64,000 nucleotides of DNA from Cylindrodendrum hubeiense (GCA_014621425.1 JAANBB010000013.1:1-64000); one strand, 5' to 3'. Positions 11,911 to 25,125 are shown, counted from the first letter of the stretch. The notes: generated by a model from the letters alone, not told the origin. Numbers and translations: made by a program.

Positions 11911-14760
11911 ACTAGCTTATTATAATATAAATAGAGTGATATATAATTATATTATCTTACTAGTTAATAGTATTATCTATAGCTATTCTATACTAGATCT
12001 TTATCCTATATATTTATATATTATATATCTAATCTATTAGTGTTAGCTCTAAATTATCCCTTTTTAATATATATATTATAAAGTAATATAATTTCCTCTA
12101 TATAATCTAATATATATCTTCTATCTCCTTATATATTTGTTCTTTTTCTATTATCTTTATTTTCTCTATTATTTTATCTTTACACTCTAAATATAATTAA
12201 TATAAAATTAGTATCTATATTATTTTAATTATACTTAAGTATTTAAGAGTATACTTAATTAGCTTAATCTATTTACCCTTACTATTAATACTTATAATAG
12301 CTAGCCCACTTAATAGTATATTATTATAATAGCTCTATTTAAACTAATAATTAAATATACTAATAAGTATATCTAAGTATAGCTATTCTATCTTTTTATT
12401 ATCTAGTCCCTTTTATTATACTAATCCTATTATAATCTCCTTAATAATACTTTTAAAGTTATCTAATATATTACCTTATTATACTATTAGTCTATATAAT
12501 AGCCTTTTATTCTCCTCTTAGCTTTCTATCTATTATTAAATATATATTAATATTTTCTAATATTCTTTATATTATACCTATAATTTATCTTTTAGTTAAT
12601 TATTAAATAGCTTATCTAGTTTAATATAGATATCCTTTTATTTAATCTAATATAGTATAATTAACCTGATTATTCTCTGTATAGATATAATTTATACTTA
12701 GTTAGCTATTTATTTAAATATCTTATATATAATCTATAATATTAGTTTATTATCCTTAATAGGGACTGTAAATAATAATAATTCCTTTTTCACTTTAAAT
12801 TATTATAGGTAATTATTCTATTCTATTCTCTCTACCTATATATTTAGTTCTTTCTTTTTATCTATTACTTTAATCTCCTCCTCTTCTATAGTATTAAATC
12901 TGTTAACCTATTCCTAATATATTCTTATTAATTATTCTATTATACTCTCTATTAGCCCAAATACTTAATATTATCCAACTAATAATTTAATAACCCTCCC
13001 TATCTTAAATTACTAACTAATTTTATGATTCTTGAAAAATTATTAATAATATATACTCTCTCTCTATAGAATTATATATAATTCCTTTAATTTCTCTTTA
13101 ATATTATTACCCTTCTCTTAATTATTTTCTTATATATATTTATAATAATAATAATATTAGATATTATATTTAGTTCTGATATTATAATTATAAATATAGT
13201 ATTATAGTCTATTTATTTTCGGGGACTTAATATATAGAATTAGATTAGTTATTAGTAATAAGAATAGAAAGTTATCTAATCTGGCCTGACTGTAAATAAT
13301 TTCCAGGATAATATCTATTATTATAATAATTATATTAACCTTCTCTTCTAGGATCACTTTATATTTCCTCTAGATATAACTTTAAATCTTATTAATAATA
13401 TATATAATCTTATAAACCTTATAAATAATAACAGGAAACTCTAGGATATAAATAAATAGTTTTATAATATAAATAAAATATATATATAGAAAAATAGGAT
13501 AATTTTAATTATTTATAATTAAAAAAAGATTAAGTTTAATTAATAATATTTAAAGTTATATTATTTTTTATTATAAGGAATAAAAAGTTAAAGTATAATA
13601 ATATTCTTTTTCTTTCTACTAGTCTGGATATTAACTTAGCTTAAATACCTGGGGAATAGATAATACTAGGTTAGTATTAATATTTTTTTACTTTTCTTCT
13701 CACAGCTATTATCTCAAATTCTAATTCTAAGCTAATTATAACCCTATTAGTTAGAATAACTCCTAATACCTATTAAATAATAAACTTAACATATATACCT
13801 TTAATATCTATTATTAATATCTAAAATATTTTATAGTTATATTATAAAGTCTAGTACTTATAACTATGTATTTTTTTCTTCTTTTTACCTCCTTAATATT
13901 AATAAATCTTTTAAATTATTATTTTTCAATAAATCTATACCCCTATCTTTACTAGTATAATAGGGTATTTATATAGGATTTATAGGATTTATTAAGAAGT
14001 ATTAATCAGAGAATAAGAGTGAGAAATATTACTAGGATCCTGGAATAACTAGATAGATTTTGTAAATGTTAGTATTATCTATAGTTCTTCCCTCCTGATC
14101 TTATACTAATTCTAGAAGTATATCTTAACTACCTTAATACTTAATTCTATTATAATATAGTATTAAAGATAGACTAAGAGCTATAATGAAGTATATATTC
14201 TAATAGTCTCTTCTAGTATAAATAGTAATATCTTCTCTATTATTCTTTTTTCTATAATCTTATCTTTAAGACAGGTAGACTAAGAGAAAGGGGAGGGGAA
14301 AGGAATAGTATAATTTAGAATACTAGAAGTTAAAAGCCTTATATTTTAATAGAGAGCATTTAAAATTAGAATAAAAGCACTATAGGAAAGAAAGATAAAA
14401 AATTAAGAAAGATAATAGGAAAAAGAAAAACAAGAAACTAAGAAAAGAGGAAGAGGAGGAAAGAGGAAAGGAAAGGAGAGATTATTAAACTAACACTTTT
14501 AACTTTAAAACCTAAGCTCGTCTATATAAAAGAAAAGAAATAGCAAGTTATTATCAGATAATAAACTATAGAGCTAATAGGAACTCGGGTACCCCACTTA
14601 GGTTTAGTATTTAAACTAACTACTAATCTTATCTTATATAAAGTTTATTTTATATAAATCTCATCCCTACTATCCTATATACCCTCTAATTTCACTTATA
14701 ACTTAATCCTTAATAATCCCAGATCTGCCTATTTATACTAAACAGAATACAGATTAATAG
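11911..14760. repeat. Decayed element, tandem copy 1 (about 2.85 kb)
   Basis: Copy 1 starts with a GCTTATTATAATATAAATAG motif that recurs at 14764, an offset of 2850. The match to copy 2 runs for its full length, with transitions as the main differences. A purine-rich tract around 14410-14480 precedes the unit's end. No protein can be read. Confidence 0.65.
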
Positions 14761-17700
14761 ATAGGCTTATTATAATATAAATAGAATGATATATAATTAT
14801 ATTACCTTGCTAATTAATAATATTACTTATAGTTATTCTATATTAGATCTTTATCCTATATATTTATATATTATATATCTAATCTATTAATATTAGCTCT
14901 AAATTATCCCTTTCTAATATATATATTATAAAGTAGTATAACTTCTTTTATATAATCTGATATATACTTTTTACTTCCTTATATACTTACTCTTCTTCTA
15001 TTACCTTTATTTTCTCTATTACTTTATCCTCATACTCTAAATATAACTAATATAAAACTAATATTTATATTACTTTAATTATACCCAAGTACTTAGGAGT
15101 ATACTCAGTTAGCTTAATCTATTTACCCTCACTATTAATACTTATAATAACTAACCTACTTAATAATATACTATTATAATAACTCTATTTGAACTAATAA
15201 TTAAATATACTAACAAGTATATTCAAGTATAGTTATTCTATTTTTTTATTATCTAGTCCTTTCTATTATATTAATCTTATTATAATCTCTTTAATAGTAC
15301 TTTTAAAGTTATCTAATATATTATCTTATTATATTATTAGTCTATATAGTGGCCTTTTATCCTCCTCTTAGCTCTCTATTTACTATTAAATATATATTAA
15401 TATCTTCTAATATCCTTTATATTATACCTATAATTTATCTTCTAGTTAATTATTAAATAGCTTATCTGACTTAATATAGATATCCTTCTATTTAATCTGG
15501 TATAATATAGTTAACCTGACTATTCTCTATATAGATATAGTTTATATTTAGTTAGCTATTTATTCAAATACCTTATATATAATCTATAATACTAGTTTAT
15601 TATCCTTAATAGGGATTATAAATAGTAATAGTTCCTTTTTTACTTTAAATTATTATAGATAATTATCCTATCCTATTCTCTTTATTTATATATTTAGCTC
15701 TTTCTTTTTATCTATTATTTTAATCTTCTCCTCTTCTATAGTATTAAATCTATTAATCTATTCCTAGTATATTCTTATTAACTATTCTATTACACTCTCT
15801 ATTAGTCTAAGTACTTAATATTATCTAACTAGCAGTTTAATAACCCTCCCTATCTCAAATTACTAACTAGCTTTATAATTCTTGAAAAATTATTAGTAAT
15901 ATATACTCTCTCTCTATAGAATTATATACAACTCCTTTAATTTCTCTTTAATATTATTACCTTTCTTCTAATTATTTTCCTATATATATTTATTATAATA
16001 GTATTATTAGATATTACACTTAATTCTGATATAATAATTATAAATATAATATTATAATATATTTATTTTCAGGGTTTAATATATAGAATTAGATTAGTTA
16101 TTAATAGTAAAAATAGAAAGTCACCTAATCTAGTCTAACTATAAATAATTTCTAGGATAATATCTATTATTATAATAATTATATTGATCTTCTCTTCTAG
16201 GATTATTTTATATTTCCTCTAAATATAGCTTTAAATCTTATTAATAATATATATAGCCTTATAAACCTTATAAATAATAATAGAAAACTCTAGGATATAA
16301 ATAAATAGTTCTATAATATAAATAAGGTATATATATAGAAAAATAAGATAATTTTAATTACTTGTAATTAAAAAAAAGGTCAAGTTTAATTAGTAGTATT
16401 TAAAGTTATATTATTTTCTATTATAAGGAATAAAAAGCTAGAGTATAATAATACTCTTTTTCTCTCTATTAGTCTAAATATTAACTTAGCTTAAATATTT
16501 AGGGAATAGGTAATACTGGGCTAATATTGATATTTTTTTGCTTTTCTTCTAATAGTTATTATCTTAAATTCTAATTCTGAGTTAATTATAACCCTATTAG
16601 CTAGAATAACTCCTAATACCCACCAAATAATAAACCTAATATATATACCTTTATTATCTATTATCAATACCTAAAACATTTTATAATTATATTATAAAGT
16701 CTAGTACTTATAGCTATATATTTCTTTTTTCTTTTTATCTCCTTAATATTAATAGATCCTTCACATAAAGGTTTTTTAATAGAGGTATACTCTTATCTTT
16801 ACTAGTATAATAGGGTATTTATATAGGATTTAAAGGATCTATTAAGAAGTCTCTATTAGAGAATAAGAGTGAGGAGTTAGCTGGTAATAATATCTCTTAT
16901 AATCTAATACTGAATATAGAAGCTTTTAAGAAGTACCTAAAATATAATAACTTCCTATCTAGGCCTATCTTTAATTATCAGACTAGTATACTTATTACAG
17001 TATATAGTTATATTATTCTAGTTTTGGGTGAGAAATAGATAGTCTATATATATATACCTAAAACCCTTATATAATCTAAAGTACTTAATTAGGTTATTAT
17101 AGTTCTCGGGCAGAGAAATATTATTAGGATTCTAGAGTGATTAGATAGATTTTGTAAATATTAATATTATCTATAGTTCTTCTCTCTTAATCTTATACTA
17201 GTTCTAGAAGTATATCTTAACTATCTTAATACCTGGTCCTATTATAATATAATATTAAAGATAGATTAAGAGTTATAATAGAATATATATTCTAATAGTC
17301 TCTTCTAGTATAAATAGTAATATCTCCTCTATTACTCTTTTCTCTATAATCTTATCTTTAAGACAGGTAAATTAAGAGAAAGGGAGGGGGGAAGGAATAG
17401 TATAATTTAGAATACTAGAAATTAAAAGTTTTATATTTTAACAGAGAGCATTTAAAATTAGAATAAAAGTACTATAAGAAAGAGAGATAAAAAATTAAGG
17501 AAGATAGTAGGAAAAAGGAGAATAAAAAACTAAAAAGAGAAAAAGAGAAGGAGAGAGGAAAGGAGAGGAAAGATTATTAAGTTAATACTTTTAACTTTAA
17601 AATCTAAACTTATTTATATAAAAGAAAAGAAATAATAAGTTATTATTAGATAATAAATTATAGAGCTAATAGGGACTCAAATATCCCACTTAGATTTAAT

Positions 17701-17845
17701 ATTTAAACTAATTATTAATCTTATCTTATATAAAGTTTATTTTATATAAATCTTACCCCTATTATCCTATATACTCTCTAATTTTATTTATAACTTAACC
17801 CTTAATAACCCTAGATTTACCTATTTACACTAAACAGGATATAGA
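14761..17845. repeat. Decayed element, tandem copy 2 (about 3.08 kb)
   Basis: This is the second copy of the preceding unit. It carries about 240 bp (roughly 16870-17110) that copy 1 lacks, so the offset between the copies grows from 2850 to about 3090 downstream of that point. It ends next to a fragment of the 836-bp repeat at 17855. Confidence 0.65.
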
Positions 17846-17854
17846 CTAGTAAAC

Positions 17855-17960
17855 AGGAACAGGGCCTATTCTAATTTGTGAGAACTATATAGGATTTTTA
17901 GAGCTATAATTAGTCTAAAACCGGGAACGGACCCTATTCCTAACTTTAATTATAGAATAG
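17855..17960 (+). repeat. Partial third copy of the 836-bp repeat 3' end
   Basis: About 105 bp match the last part of both 836-bp repeats, including the segment with AGGGCCTATTCTAATTTGTG. It sits exactly where tandem copy 2 ends, so it could be the terminus of an element or a recombination junction. Confidence 0.6.
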
Positions 17961-20900
17961 AAAAACTATTTATAATATAAAATAAGAATTAAAGTGAGAA
18001 TAAGATATTATTAGATTATATATCTATTCCTCTACCTATTTTAAACTAGTCACTAACTTTATAATTTGTGAAAAATTATTAGTAAAATACACTTATTATC
18101 TAAGATATTACTTAAGGTAATTAAGTTTTTTATTTTATATTATCTCCCTTCTTCCAATTATTTTACTAGTTATATATATCTTAATAATATTTTTATATAG
18201 ATCTAAGTATTTGAGTTATATATCTATATGTATTATATTATATTAAACTATATTTTAATAACTTAATAAATAAAATTAGTTTGGTCTCTAATATAGGAAA
18301 GTAAAAATTTCAAAGATTATCTTAATTCCTAAGAATTACAGGAATATTATAAGCTTAAGAACTTATATCTTATCTCTAGCTTATTGTGAAATTATATTAA
18401 TATTTTACTTAGTAAAGATAACTCTCTATTTTATTAGCTATAACTCTATATTTATAGTTAGTATATATTATTAAGTTAAATTATATTAAATATATAAATA
18501 GGTTAATTATAATAATAGGTTTATCCTTAAGTGAATTTATAGAATTCTCTAATAAAGTATAATAGATTATATAGAATATAATAACTAGCTCTTGATTAAT
18601 TTGAACTGTAGATATATTATCTATAGATTATATTATCTTATTATTATCTTGATCTGAAATCCTTATATTAATCCCCTGATACTAGTACTTTCTAGGGAGA
18701 TATATTAATAATATTAATAGTAAGGTTTAATTATTTAGTTATTTCTATAAACTTACTTAAATATTTATTTTAGTATTATAATCCTTATTAAGAATAAGAA
18801 TATAACTAGACTCTTCTTAATCTTCTATTCTCAAGAATATATATTACTCTTCTAAAACCTTAGTATAAATTCACAAAAGTACTAGTTATAATTAATCAGG
18901 GAATATATTGTTAAGGCTATATATAAAATATCACTATATAAGCTAATAGTCACTTTATTATATAAATATAATATCTTCTTTTACTATATTATTTATATTA
19001 TTAAATTAATTGAACTTTAATAAAGTATTATATATATATTTCTTTATAATAATAATAGATAATTAATAATATAATTAAGTTCTAATTATATATAAGATTC
19101 CAGGTATTATTCTACTTAACTTCTTAAGCTTATTAGTAAATATATCTATTATCTATAAATTATATCTTAATATAAGTGTAAAGAGTAATATATTTGTAAA
19201 TTTATAATAGAAATATTTATATAAGATAGTATAAATAATAGGTCTTATATATATAAGGTATTAATATATTAGGAATATAACTAGCTATAAAAAAAAACTA
19301 TATAACTTAAAACTTATTATTTATTATAAGGTAAGCTTTATAGTATTAAATTATTAAAAATATTTTTATCCTATATATTCTAATATCTTATAGATATAAA
19401 GATATATTATAGTATTTAATTATTAATAACTCTAAGATTCAAGTCCCTTATTTACTATCTAGTTAATATAAGATTATAAGTATTTTCAGAAATATATTAT
19501 AAGTATTAAGATATATCTATACTATTTTAGAGTTCTAGATATTTAAACTTTTACTTTAAGCCTTTAATAATCTATTAATTAGAAAAGTATACACTTTTAT
19601 AAAGACTTCTAAATATATATTAATAAGCCTATTAGTTAGATTAACTATAAAAGAATATCTAACTATTAATATTAATAGTCTATCTCAAATAGTACTAAGA
19701 TTAAGATTAGCTAGTTCTTATTTATATATAAACTATTAGTATTAAATAATAGCTTATCTTAATACCTTATAGGAAAGACTATAAAAACTATTTATTATTA
19801 AATATAAATACCTATTCTATAAAAGCACTTAATTATTCTTATTTTAATAAAAATAATATATTAATCCTTTAACTTGGTAGAGGATATAATTATAAACTAG
19901 AAGGCTTAGAAACTTACTAAGAGAGGATATTATATTATTATATATCTTCTCCGTGTAAATAATATTTAAAGCTTTTAGCTAATTAAAAAGTGACCTAATA
20001 AGAAGCCTAGTATATAAATAAGGAAATTATAATAATACTATCTTAAGAATAATTAATTAAGTATAATATATTAATATTATAAATATTAATATAAATTAAA
20101 CTAATTAAAGGTATTTATTATTATTAGGTCTTAATAGACCTCGGATAATATTAAAGTAAATAAATAGAGATAAACTAGATCTTCTATCTTTAAAGTTTTT
20201 AATAATTATATTATAATAAAACTAAAATATAATATTTATATAAGGATTATTTAGCCTAGTTATAGGATTATAATATCTCTTATTTAATATTAATTTATCT
20301 TCTAATTAATTTAAATTATCCTTAATATATATTAATATTTCCTTACTATCTCTTACTTTATTATTAATATCTTTATATTTGCTTTTTTTAGATTTACTAG
20401 TTAGATCTTTATTATAAGAAAACTCTATATTAGTCTAATCTAATATTCTTTACTTATCCTATATTAGATTAATCTATAATTTATCTAATATTCTACTTTA
20501 CTTTCTAGATAATAATTACCCTATAATTAATCTAATTACTAATAGTAATAACTGTAAAATTTAAAGCTAGAAATACATATATTATTTAAACTTATTCCTA
20601 TACTAGTACTCAGAGAAAGGTCTTATAACAAGCTCAAAAAGTATCTTATATAGCTAGTATGGAAACCTTCCTTAAAGTTATCTTTATATACTAATATCTA
20701 TATACCCTACTATATCTATATAATAATCAAATAGATAGTTAAGTGCTATTATAATTAAAGCTAATTTATATTTATTTCTAACTAAATTATATAATTCCTT
20801 TTTATTATAATCTCTTAGTTAAAATCACTAACTAAATATCTAGGATATTTCTAAGAGTATAATAAATATATTATAATATATTTAGTAAAAGGTTTTCTAC

Positions 20901-21032
20901 TAATAAATATAGTATATCTAGTTTATTAATAATTCCTTTATTAGATTATTATTATTAAGGAGTTTTTTATTAGATTACCTTTCTAGATAGTTATATTTCT
21001 TAATTAATAATTTCTAAATAAAGTCCTTAATA

Positions 21033-21869
21033 GAATTAGATATTATTTATAAGAATAGATTATTATTAGTAATCCCTTATCCTAATTGAGTATTATTTAT
21101 AGAGATAATCTAAAAGTAATAAATATTATTTATCTTCTAATTTTAGAAGATTAATTTATCTTTAATCTAATCCTATAATTATTATTTTCCTTTTCTATAT
21201 ATTTTCCTAATTTTAAGCCTATATAATTTCCTTATATATTATAAAAGTATCTTAAGACTTATAGATTATAACCTATAATATTTATAGGTAGATCCTTTTT
21301 AAAGAGCTAGATATAAATATAATATAGACTTATTAATTTATATAAATAATATATTAAGATCAGGAAAAGAGAGAGAATTAATAATAAAATTAAGATCTTA
21401 ATATACTAATTTAGGAATACTATATTTCTCCCCTAAATAGTATCTAATATAATTATTATCTATTTTTAATATATAATTACAGTATATATAAATAATTACT
21501 AGTTCAGGGAAATTAAAATATAAATATAACTTTTATAATATCTATATTTAGTTTGAGATGATTTTTTATATTATAAGAATAATATTTAAAAGATTAATAG
21601 ATATAATCTTATAATATATTTTATCTTATCTTAAAGAATATCTAATAGAAACTTTATTTATATTATACTCTTAGAATAATTAATAAAGTCTATTAAGATA
21701 ATATAGACCACTATATTAGGAATAGGCCCCATTTTACGTTTTTAGAAATATAACCAGTCTAAGAATAGGGCCTATTCTAATTCGCGGAAACTATATAGGA
21801 TCTTTAGAGCTATAATTGGTCTAAAACCGGGAACGGGCCCCGTTCCCAAATTTAATCATAGAGTAGAAG
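21033..21869 (+). repeat. 836-bp direct repeat, right copy (LTR-like)
   Basis: Right partner of 9998-10833. Its last 130 bp keep more G and C than the left copy and include a perfect 9-bp-arm palindrome at 21829-21847. Immediately downstream the sequence returns to ordinary base composition and the broken Ras-like gene begins. Confidence 0.65.
21829..21847. repeat. Palindrome GGGAACGGGCCCCGTTCCC
   Basis: Nine-base arms are exactly complementary around a single central C. It lies in the best preserved part of the right 836-bp repeat. The corresponding left copy is eroded by transitions. It may be part of the original terminal-repeat structure. Confidence 0.7.
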
Positions 21870-21899
21870 GGATATTATTTCTGAGAATAGCTGTTTACT

Positions 21900-22606
21900 G
21901 GAGAGGTTTATATAATGCAAGAGACGTGACTTTGTTTGTGATACTGTTAGAGGCTGAGCCTAGATTGTATGGACCTGGATAACTCCAGGTCTGAGAATAA
22001 GAGTGAGAAGGATCTGGCGGTACGATGGAAAGGCCTTTCATCATGTTATGAAATTCGACAACAGCCTCGAAGCTTTCCCGACTTGTGTCGTCATAAGCCA
22101 GAACAACAGCATCGGCTGCATTCAGAGCTTTAATTCCCCAATAGTCTCTATCCTCTTTCAAAGGGAACCAATCCATCGCAATCACGTCTCTCCTATCACC
22201 TATTGCGACTGTCGCTCGGACATTGCAGTCTCTGTTGGGTTAGGGTTAGATTCAACCTGAAGAAGAAGTTATGGAAGGCAAAATAAACTCACCCATCACA
22301 GGGATCGTATTCATAGTAAGACTCGGCTGTTACAAGCTGGACCTTGGTCAGCTTTGAGTTTGGTGCGGTTCACGGTTTCTTGCGACGATCTCATGCAGTG
22401 GTCTTTTGCTTGCATTCTACACGTACCCTTTGCTGAACGTGCCCTGGCCCCGTGTAACGGCTATCGCAGTTGGCGTCGCGAAAAGCGCACACCAACACTG
22501 ATATCTCATTGCCGGGTGGGAGCCATACAAACTGATTCGGCCCTCGTTGCGGGAGCTGCTCCAGGTACCGATCAACGAAGTCTGACTCTTCCTGAGTGAG
22601 AGGCAT
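21900..22606 (-). pseudogene. Broken Ras-like small GTPase gene
   Basis: Reading the minus strand, an N-terminal part (22606..about 22400) ends in a region where a P-loop would be expected (VLVCAFRDANCDSRYTG), but the GxxxxGK[S/T] signature is absent. After frame changes, a YYEYDP segment like switch I and an intron near 22290-22230, the frame 22185 downward gives NAADAVVLAYDDTSRESFEA, typical of the Ras beta-4/alpha-3 region. The NKxD and SAK motifs are missing because the similarity stops near 22010. I judge it a truncated, non-functional copy. Family assignment rests on motif memory and is moderate. Confidence 0.5.
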
Positions 22607-22799
22607 TTCTGGTGGGGAAAAAGGGAACGGTTGATGCGATATGGAGCAAATGAGATTGCCTCATCGACGGAATGCTGCAGAATGGGCGTGAGCGGGTCTT
22701 TGATGCGTTGAGGCTTGTAGTTGCCGGGCGGGGTTGTTGGAGCAGAGACGGCATTCAGCCACCACCATGCACGTGCTGTGACTTCAAGTCCTCGCATTT

Positions 22800-23590
22800 G
22801 CGTCAGGCACGAATACTAGGTAGAAAAGTTAGTCAGCCTCGCGATGGGAATTTCCTGCAAGTCTTCAGACCCCACGGAGACACGACGCTCATGTTGGTCA
22901 GACTGCGGAGCTGAGCATCATGAAACATTCTTGCAGAAGGATGAGCCTCGGTGGGGTCATTCTAGTTGCCACAGTACGCTTCTAGTGAACTGCCGGAAGG
23001 ATGGCCCCGGTTCTCCGCTGTCGATCAGTGGATGGACGAGGCAATGGCCCGTACAATAGCACGGACAATCATTACAGCGGTCAGCCCACATCATCCTCCC
23101 ATAACCTCATGCTTGACGCGCTGAACCAACACCAGCGGAACTCTGCGGCATATTGCAGGTACAGCCTATGCTCAGCCACGCACCCATGGGATACAGCCCT
23201 TGCCAGTGCAGAATCTTGGGTGTTTTTTCTGAATCGGATCCTCTCTACGATTTATCTGCGACAAGCCCCCGATGCATAGTCAATGGAGGTACTCGGTCGG
23301 CCCCCACAAGGCTTCAGACCTGGGGTTGGGTTGGTCCTATTTCCTCAAGACCCTGGATTTATGGTGTTGCCACCGAGACTTTTTTTTGCGCCCGTTGCAA
23401 GCACCTGAGTTGAGTCGGGCTGTTTATCAAGCACAACCAACAACGCCGGCCTCATCAAGCAGACAATCAGTAGAAATAGAGAGGCTATTTTTATACACTA
23501 GACTACGTTACATTGAGAATTGGTTACAATATCCTGCGGGGCGCTCCACATCTCCCCTTCCGCCTCCACCTATTCCCAACTCGGTTGCAT
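22800..23590. other. Unassigned sequence between pseudogenes
   Basis: Base composition is normal, and several short open frames overlap on the plus strand, but none has a recognisable motif, a good start context or splice-linked continuation. It may hold the upstream part of the broken GTPase gene or nothing. Confidence 0.5.
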
Positions 23591-23599
23591 GCGAAGATG

Positions 23600-24359
23600 C
23601 AAGAGCATCTCTCCCATGGCGGTCTTGGAGGGAGTCTGTGTAGCCGTCGGCTCCACATGATGGATAGTTATAGTCTGTCTAGATTTTGAAGTTCTTGGAC
23701 AAGCTGAGTATCTTCTGCACTAAGATGTATAGGGTAGGCGCATCGCCACCGGGAAAGTTATAGCATGATGAACCCATATCGGGGTTGAAAAGAGAGTCGC
23801 CGCAAAAGATGCTTTTTAAAAAGCATATGAAGGTTAGGCGGAATATTATTTGAATTAATGAGATGCATACCTCTGATGACATGGTCTAGATGGTCGGGGG
23901 TATATCCTGGTAGATGGATTACACAAGCTTCAAGCTCCTCGATTGAGAACACGTTATTATCATCTAAGTTAGTAAATGATCAATTGCATCCTTGTATTCG
24001 CTCTCGGGAATTCCATATCACTGACCAAAGCAATCCTGCGTCTGACTGACATACTTGCCGATGCAAATATCAGGACGTCGACTCCGAGAAGCAGCCAGTT
24101 TCAATTGCAGATAGCCCGAAGAGGTGATGTAGTCGGCGTGCACATAGATTTCCAGCACTCTTACGACCACATATTCATATTCCTTGGCCAGTGATAAGAG
24201 TATACCAGCACTTCCGGTGGTCAAAGTGTTTTTGATGGGATCAAAGTCGAGTACCGGGTCGATGATGATGGTATGTGTTGTCTTGGGATCGGCCATGATG
24301 TATTGTCAAGTTGAAGTCTTGGGCTCAAAGATGTTGTGGATGATGGCCTCGGCAGTCAT
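23600..24359 (-). pseudogene. Metallo-beta-lactamase-fold (ETHE1/persulfide dioxygenase-like) gene, inactivated
   Basis: Homology runs from ATG at 24359 (MTAEAIIHN) through the VHAD-type metal motif (here VHADYITSS; the family has HxHADH), the ELEA-VIHLPG-TPDH segment near 23940-23890 and the CGDSLFNPDMGS and FPGGDAP motifs near 23810-23750. At least three stops occur where the family has W or R: TGA for W after the N-terminal TST at about 24325, TGA for R before YGIP at about 24015, and TAG for W after FKI at about 23680. All fit G-to-A or C-to-T change. One 1-nt frameshift lies near 23970. A metal-ligand His is Tyr. The gene is clearly dead; the family call is strong, the exact substrate unknown. 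Confidence 0.78.
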
Positions 24360-24789
24360 TTTGGTGGTGGTTATTGAGATGCTTTTGGGTGTTGGGTGAG
24401 AAATGGTGTCTATTAGAGGTGTTGAAACCTTTTATATCATCAAACCGTGTTCATTTCTACGCATTAACACCGAAGTATAATAGACACCGGAACTTAGTAA
24501 TTGTTGTTTTGCTATAATCACCAACTCGACAAGCGGCGACCTCCGGCTTATGAGACTGGTCGCCGAACGGGTGGGTCAGCCGGGGAAGTGGGGCCTGAGC
24601 GTCCGAGAGAGGTCACCGAATTTGGGGAAGATTCCAAATATGATGTCAGCCTCGTCGGGGATTTTATTGACAAACCTGTCCCGTGCAGTGGGAAAATGCA
24701 CAGATTGCCCGAGCACTAATAAGCAGAACTTATCGTGGGGTCGTTTTGCGGAGTATTTCGGGAAATCGTATGCGATTACACAACTACCA

Positions 24790-25125
24790 CCTGATAAGTG
24801 CCCGACCTGAACGGTGGGTTTATTGACCTTGGCTATGATCTCTTCAAGGATAAGGGCATAGAGTACCGCTTCACCATGGTGCAGGCAAACATTTTGGACG
24901 AGCTACATGCGTTTCCGCTCCGGCCGCTGCAGAGGCGGTTAGATATCGTCCAGCTGGGGGTGACACCGCACATCTTTTCGTGGGACCAATGTGTGACTGT
25001 CTCTGAGCGCACCATCGAGCTACTGAAGCCGGCCCTGGTGTCCTGATCGTTGGGCAAGTATCAGGCAGCTTGGAAACCAGCCCCAACTTGCGGCTGAACA
25101 ATTCAGGCAGACAGACCTATCGGAA
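24790..25125 (+). pseudogene. Fragment of a SAM-dependent methyltransferase gene
   Basis: From 24801 the frame reads PDLNGGFIDLGYDLF, then QANILDEL, RLDIVQLG and ELLKP, in the order found in fungal class I methyltransferases (acidic ligand loop, motif II/III region, strand beta-5). The conventional stop at 25044 comes from a 1-nt frameshift: the next frame continues with GPGVLIVGQVSGS, the expected extension. Motif I (glycine-rich loop) upstream is missing or unreadable. This is a truncated and frameshifted remnant. Confidence 0.6.

Larger units (their letters stand above)
9810..21890. repeat. 12-kb AT-rich RIP desert of nested decayed elements
   Basis: The whole interval is extremely AT-rich, CG-poor and riddled with stops in all frames. 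It is not random: it contains long direct repeats listed separately (836-bp pair, tandem 3-kb pair, a 105-bp fragment). Copies differ mainly by C/T and G/A exchanges, as RIP predicts. No intact reverse transcriptase or transposase can be read. The most likely origin is one or more retroelements inserted into each other. Confidence 0.8.

Noticed and set aside
21972..21991. 7-bp inverted repeat GACCTGG...CCAGGTC
   Set aside because: A short hairpin inside the damaged GTPase gene; no T-run or context for a terminator, and fungi do not use such terminators.
22237..22249. GGGTTAGGGTTAG, telomere-like sequence
   Set aside because: Only two units, and it lies at the 3' end of an intron of the Ras-like pseudogene where CTAAC-type branch sequence is expected.
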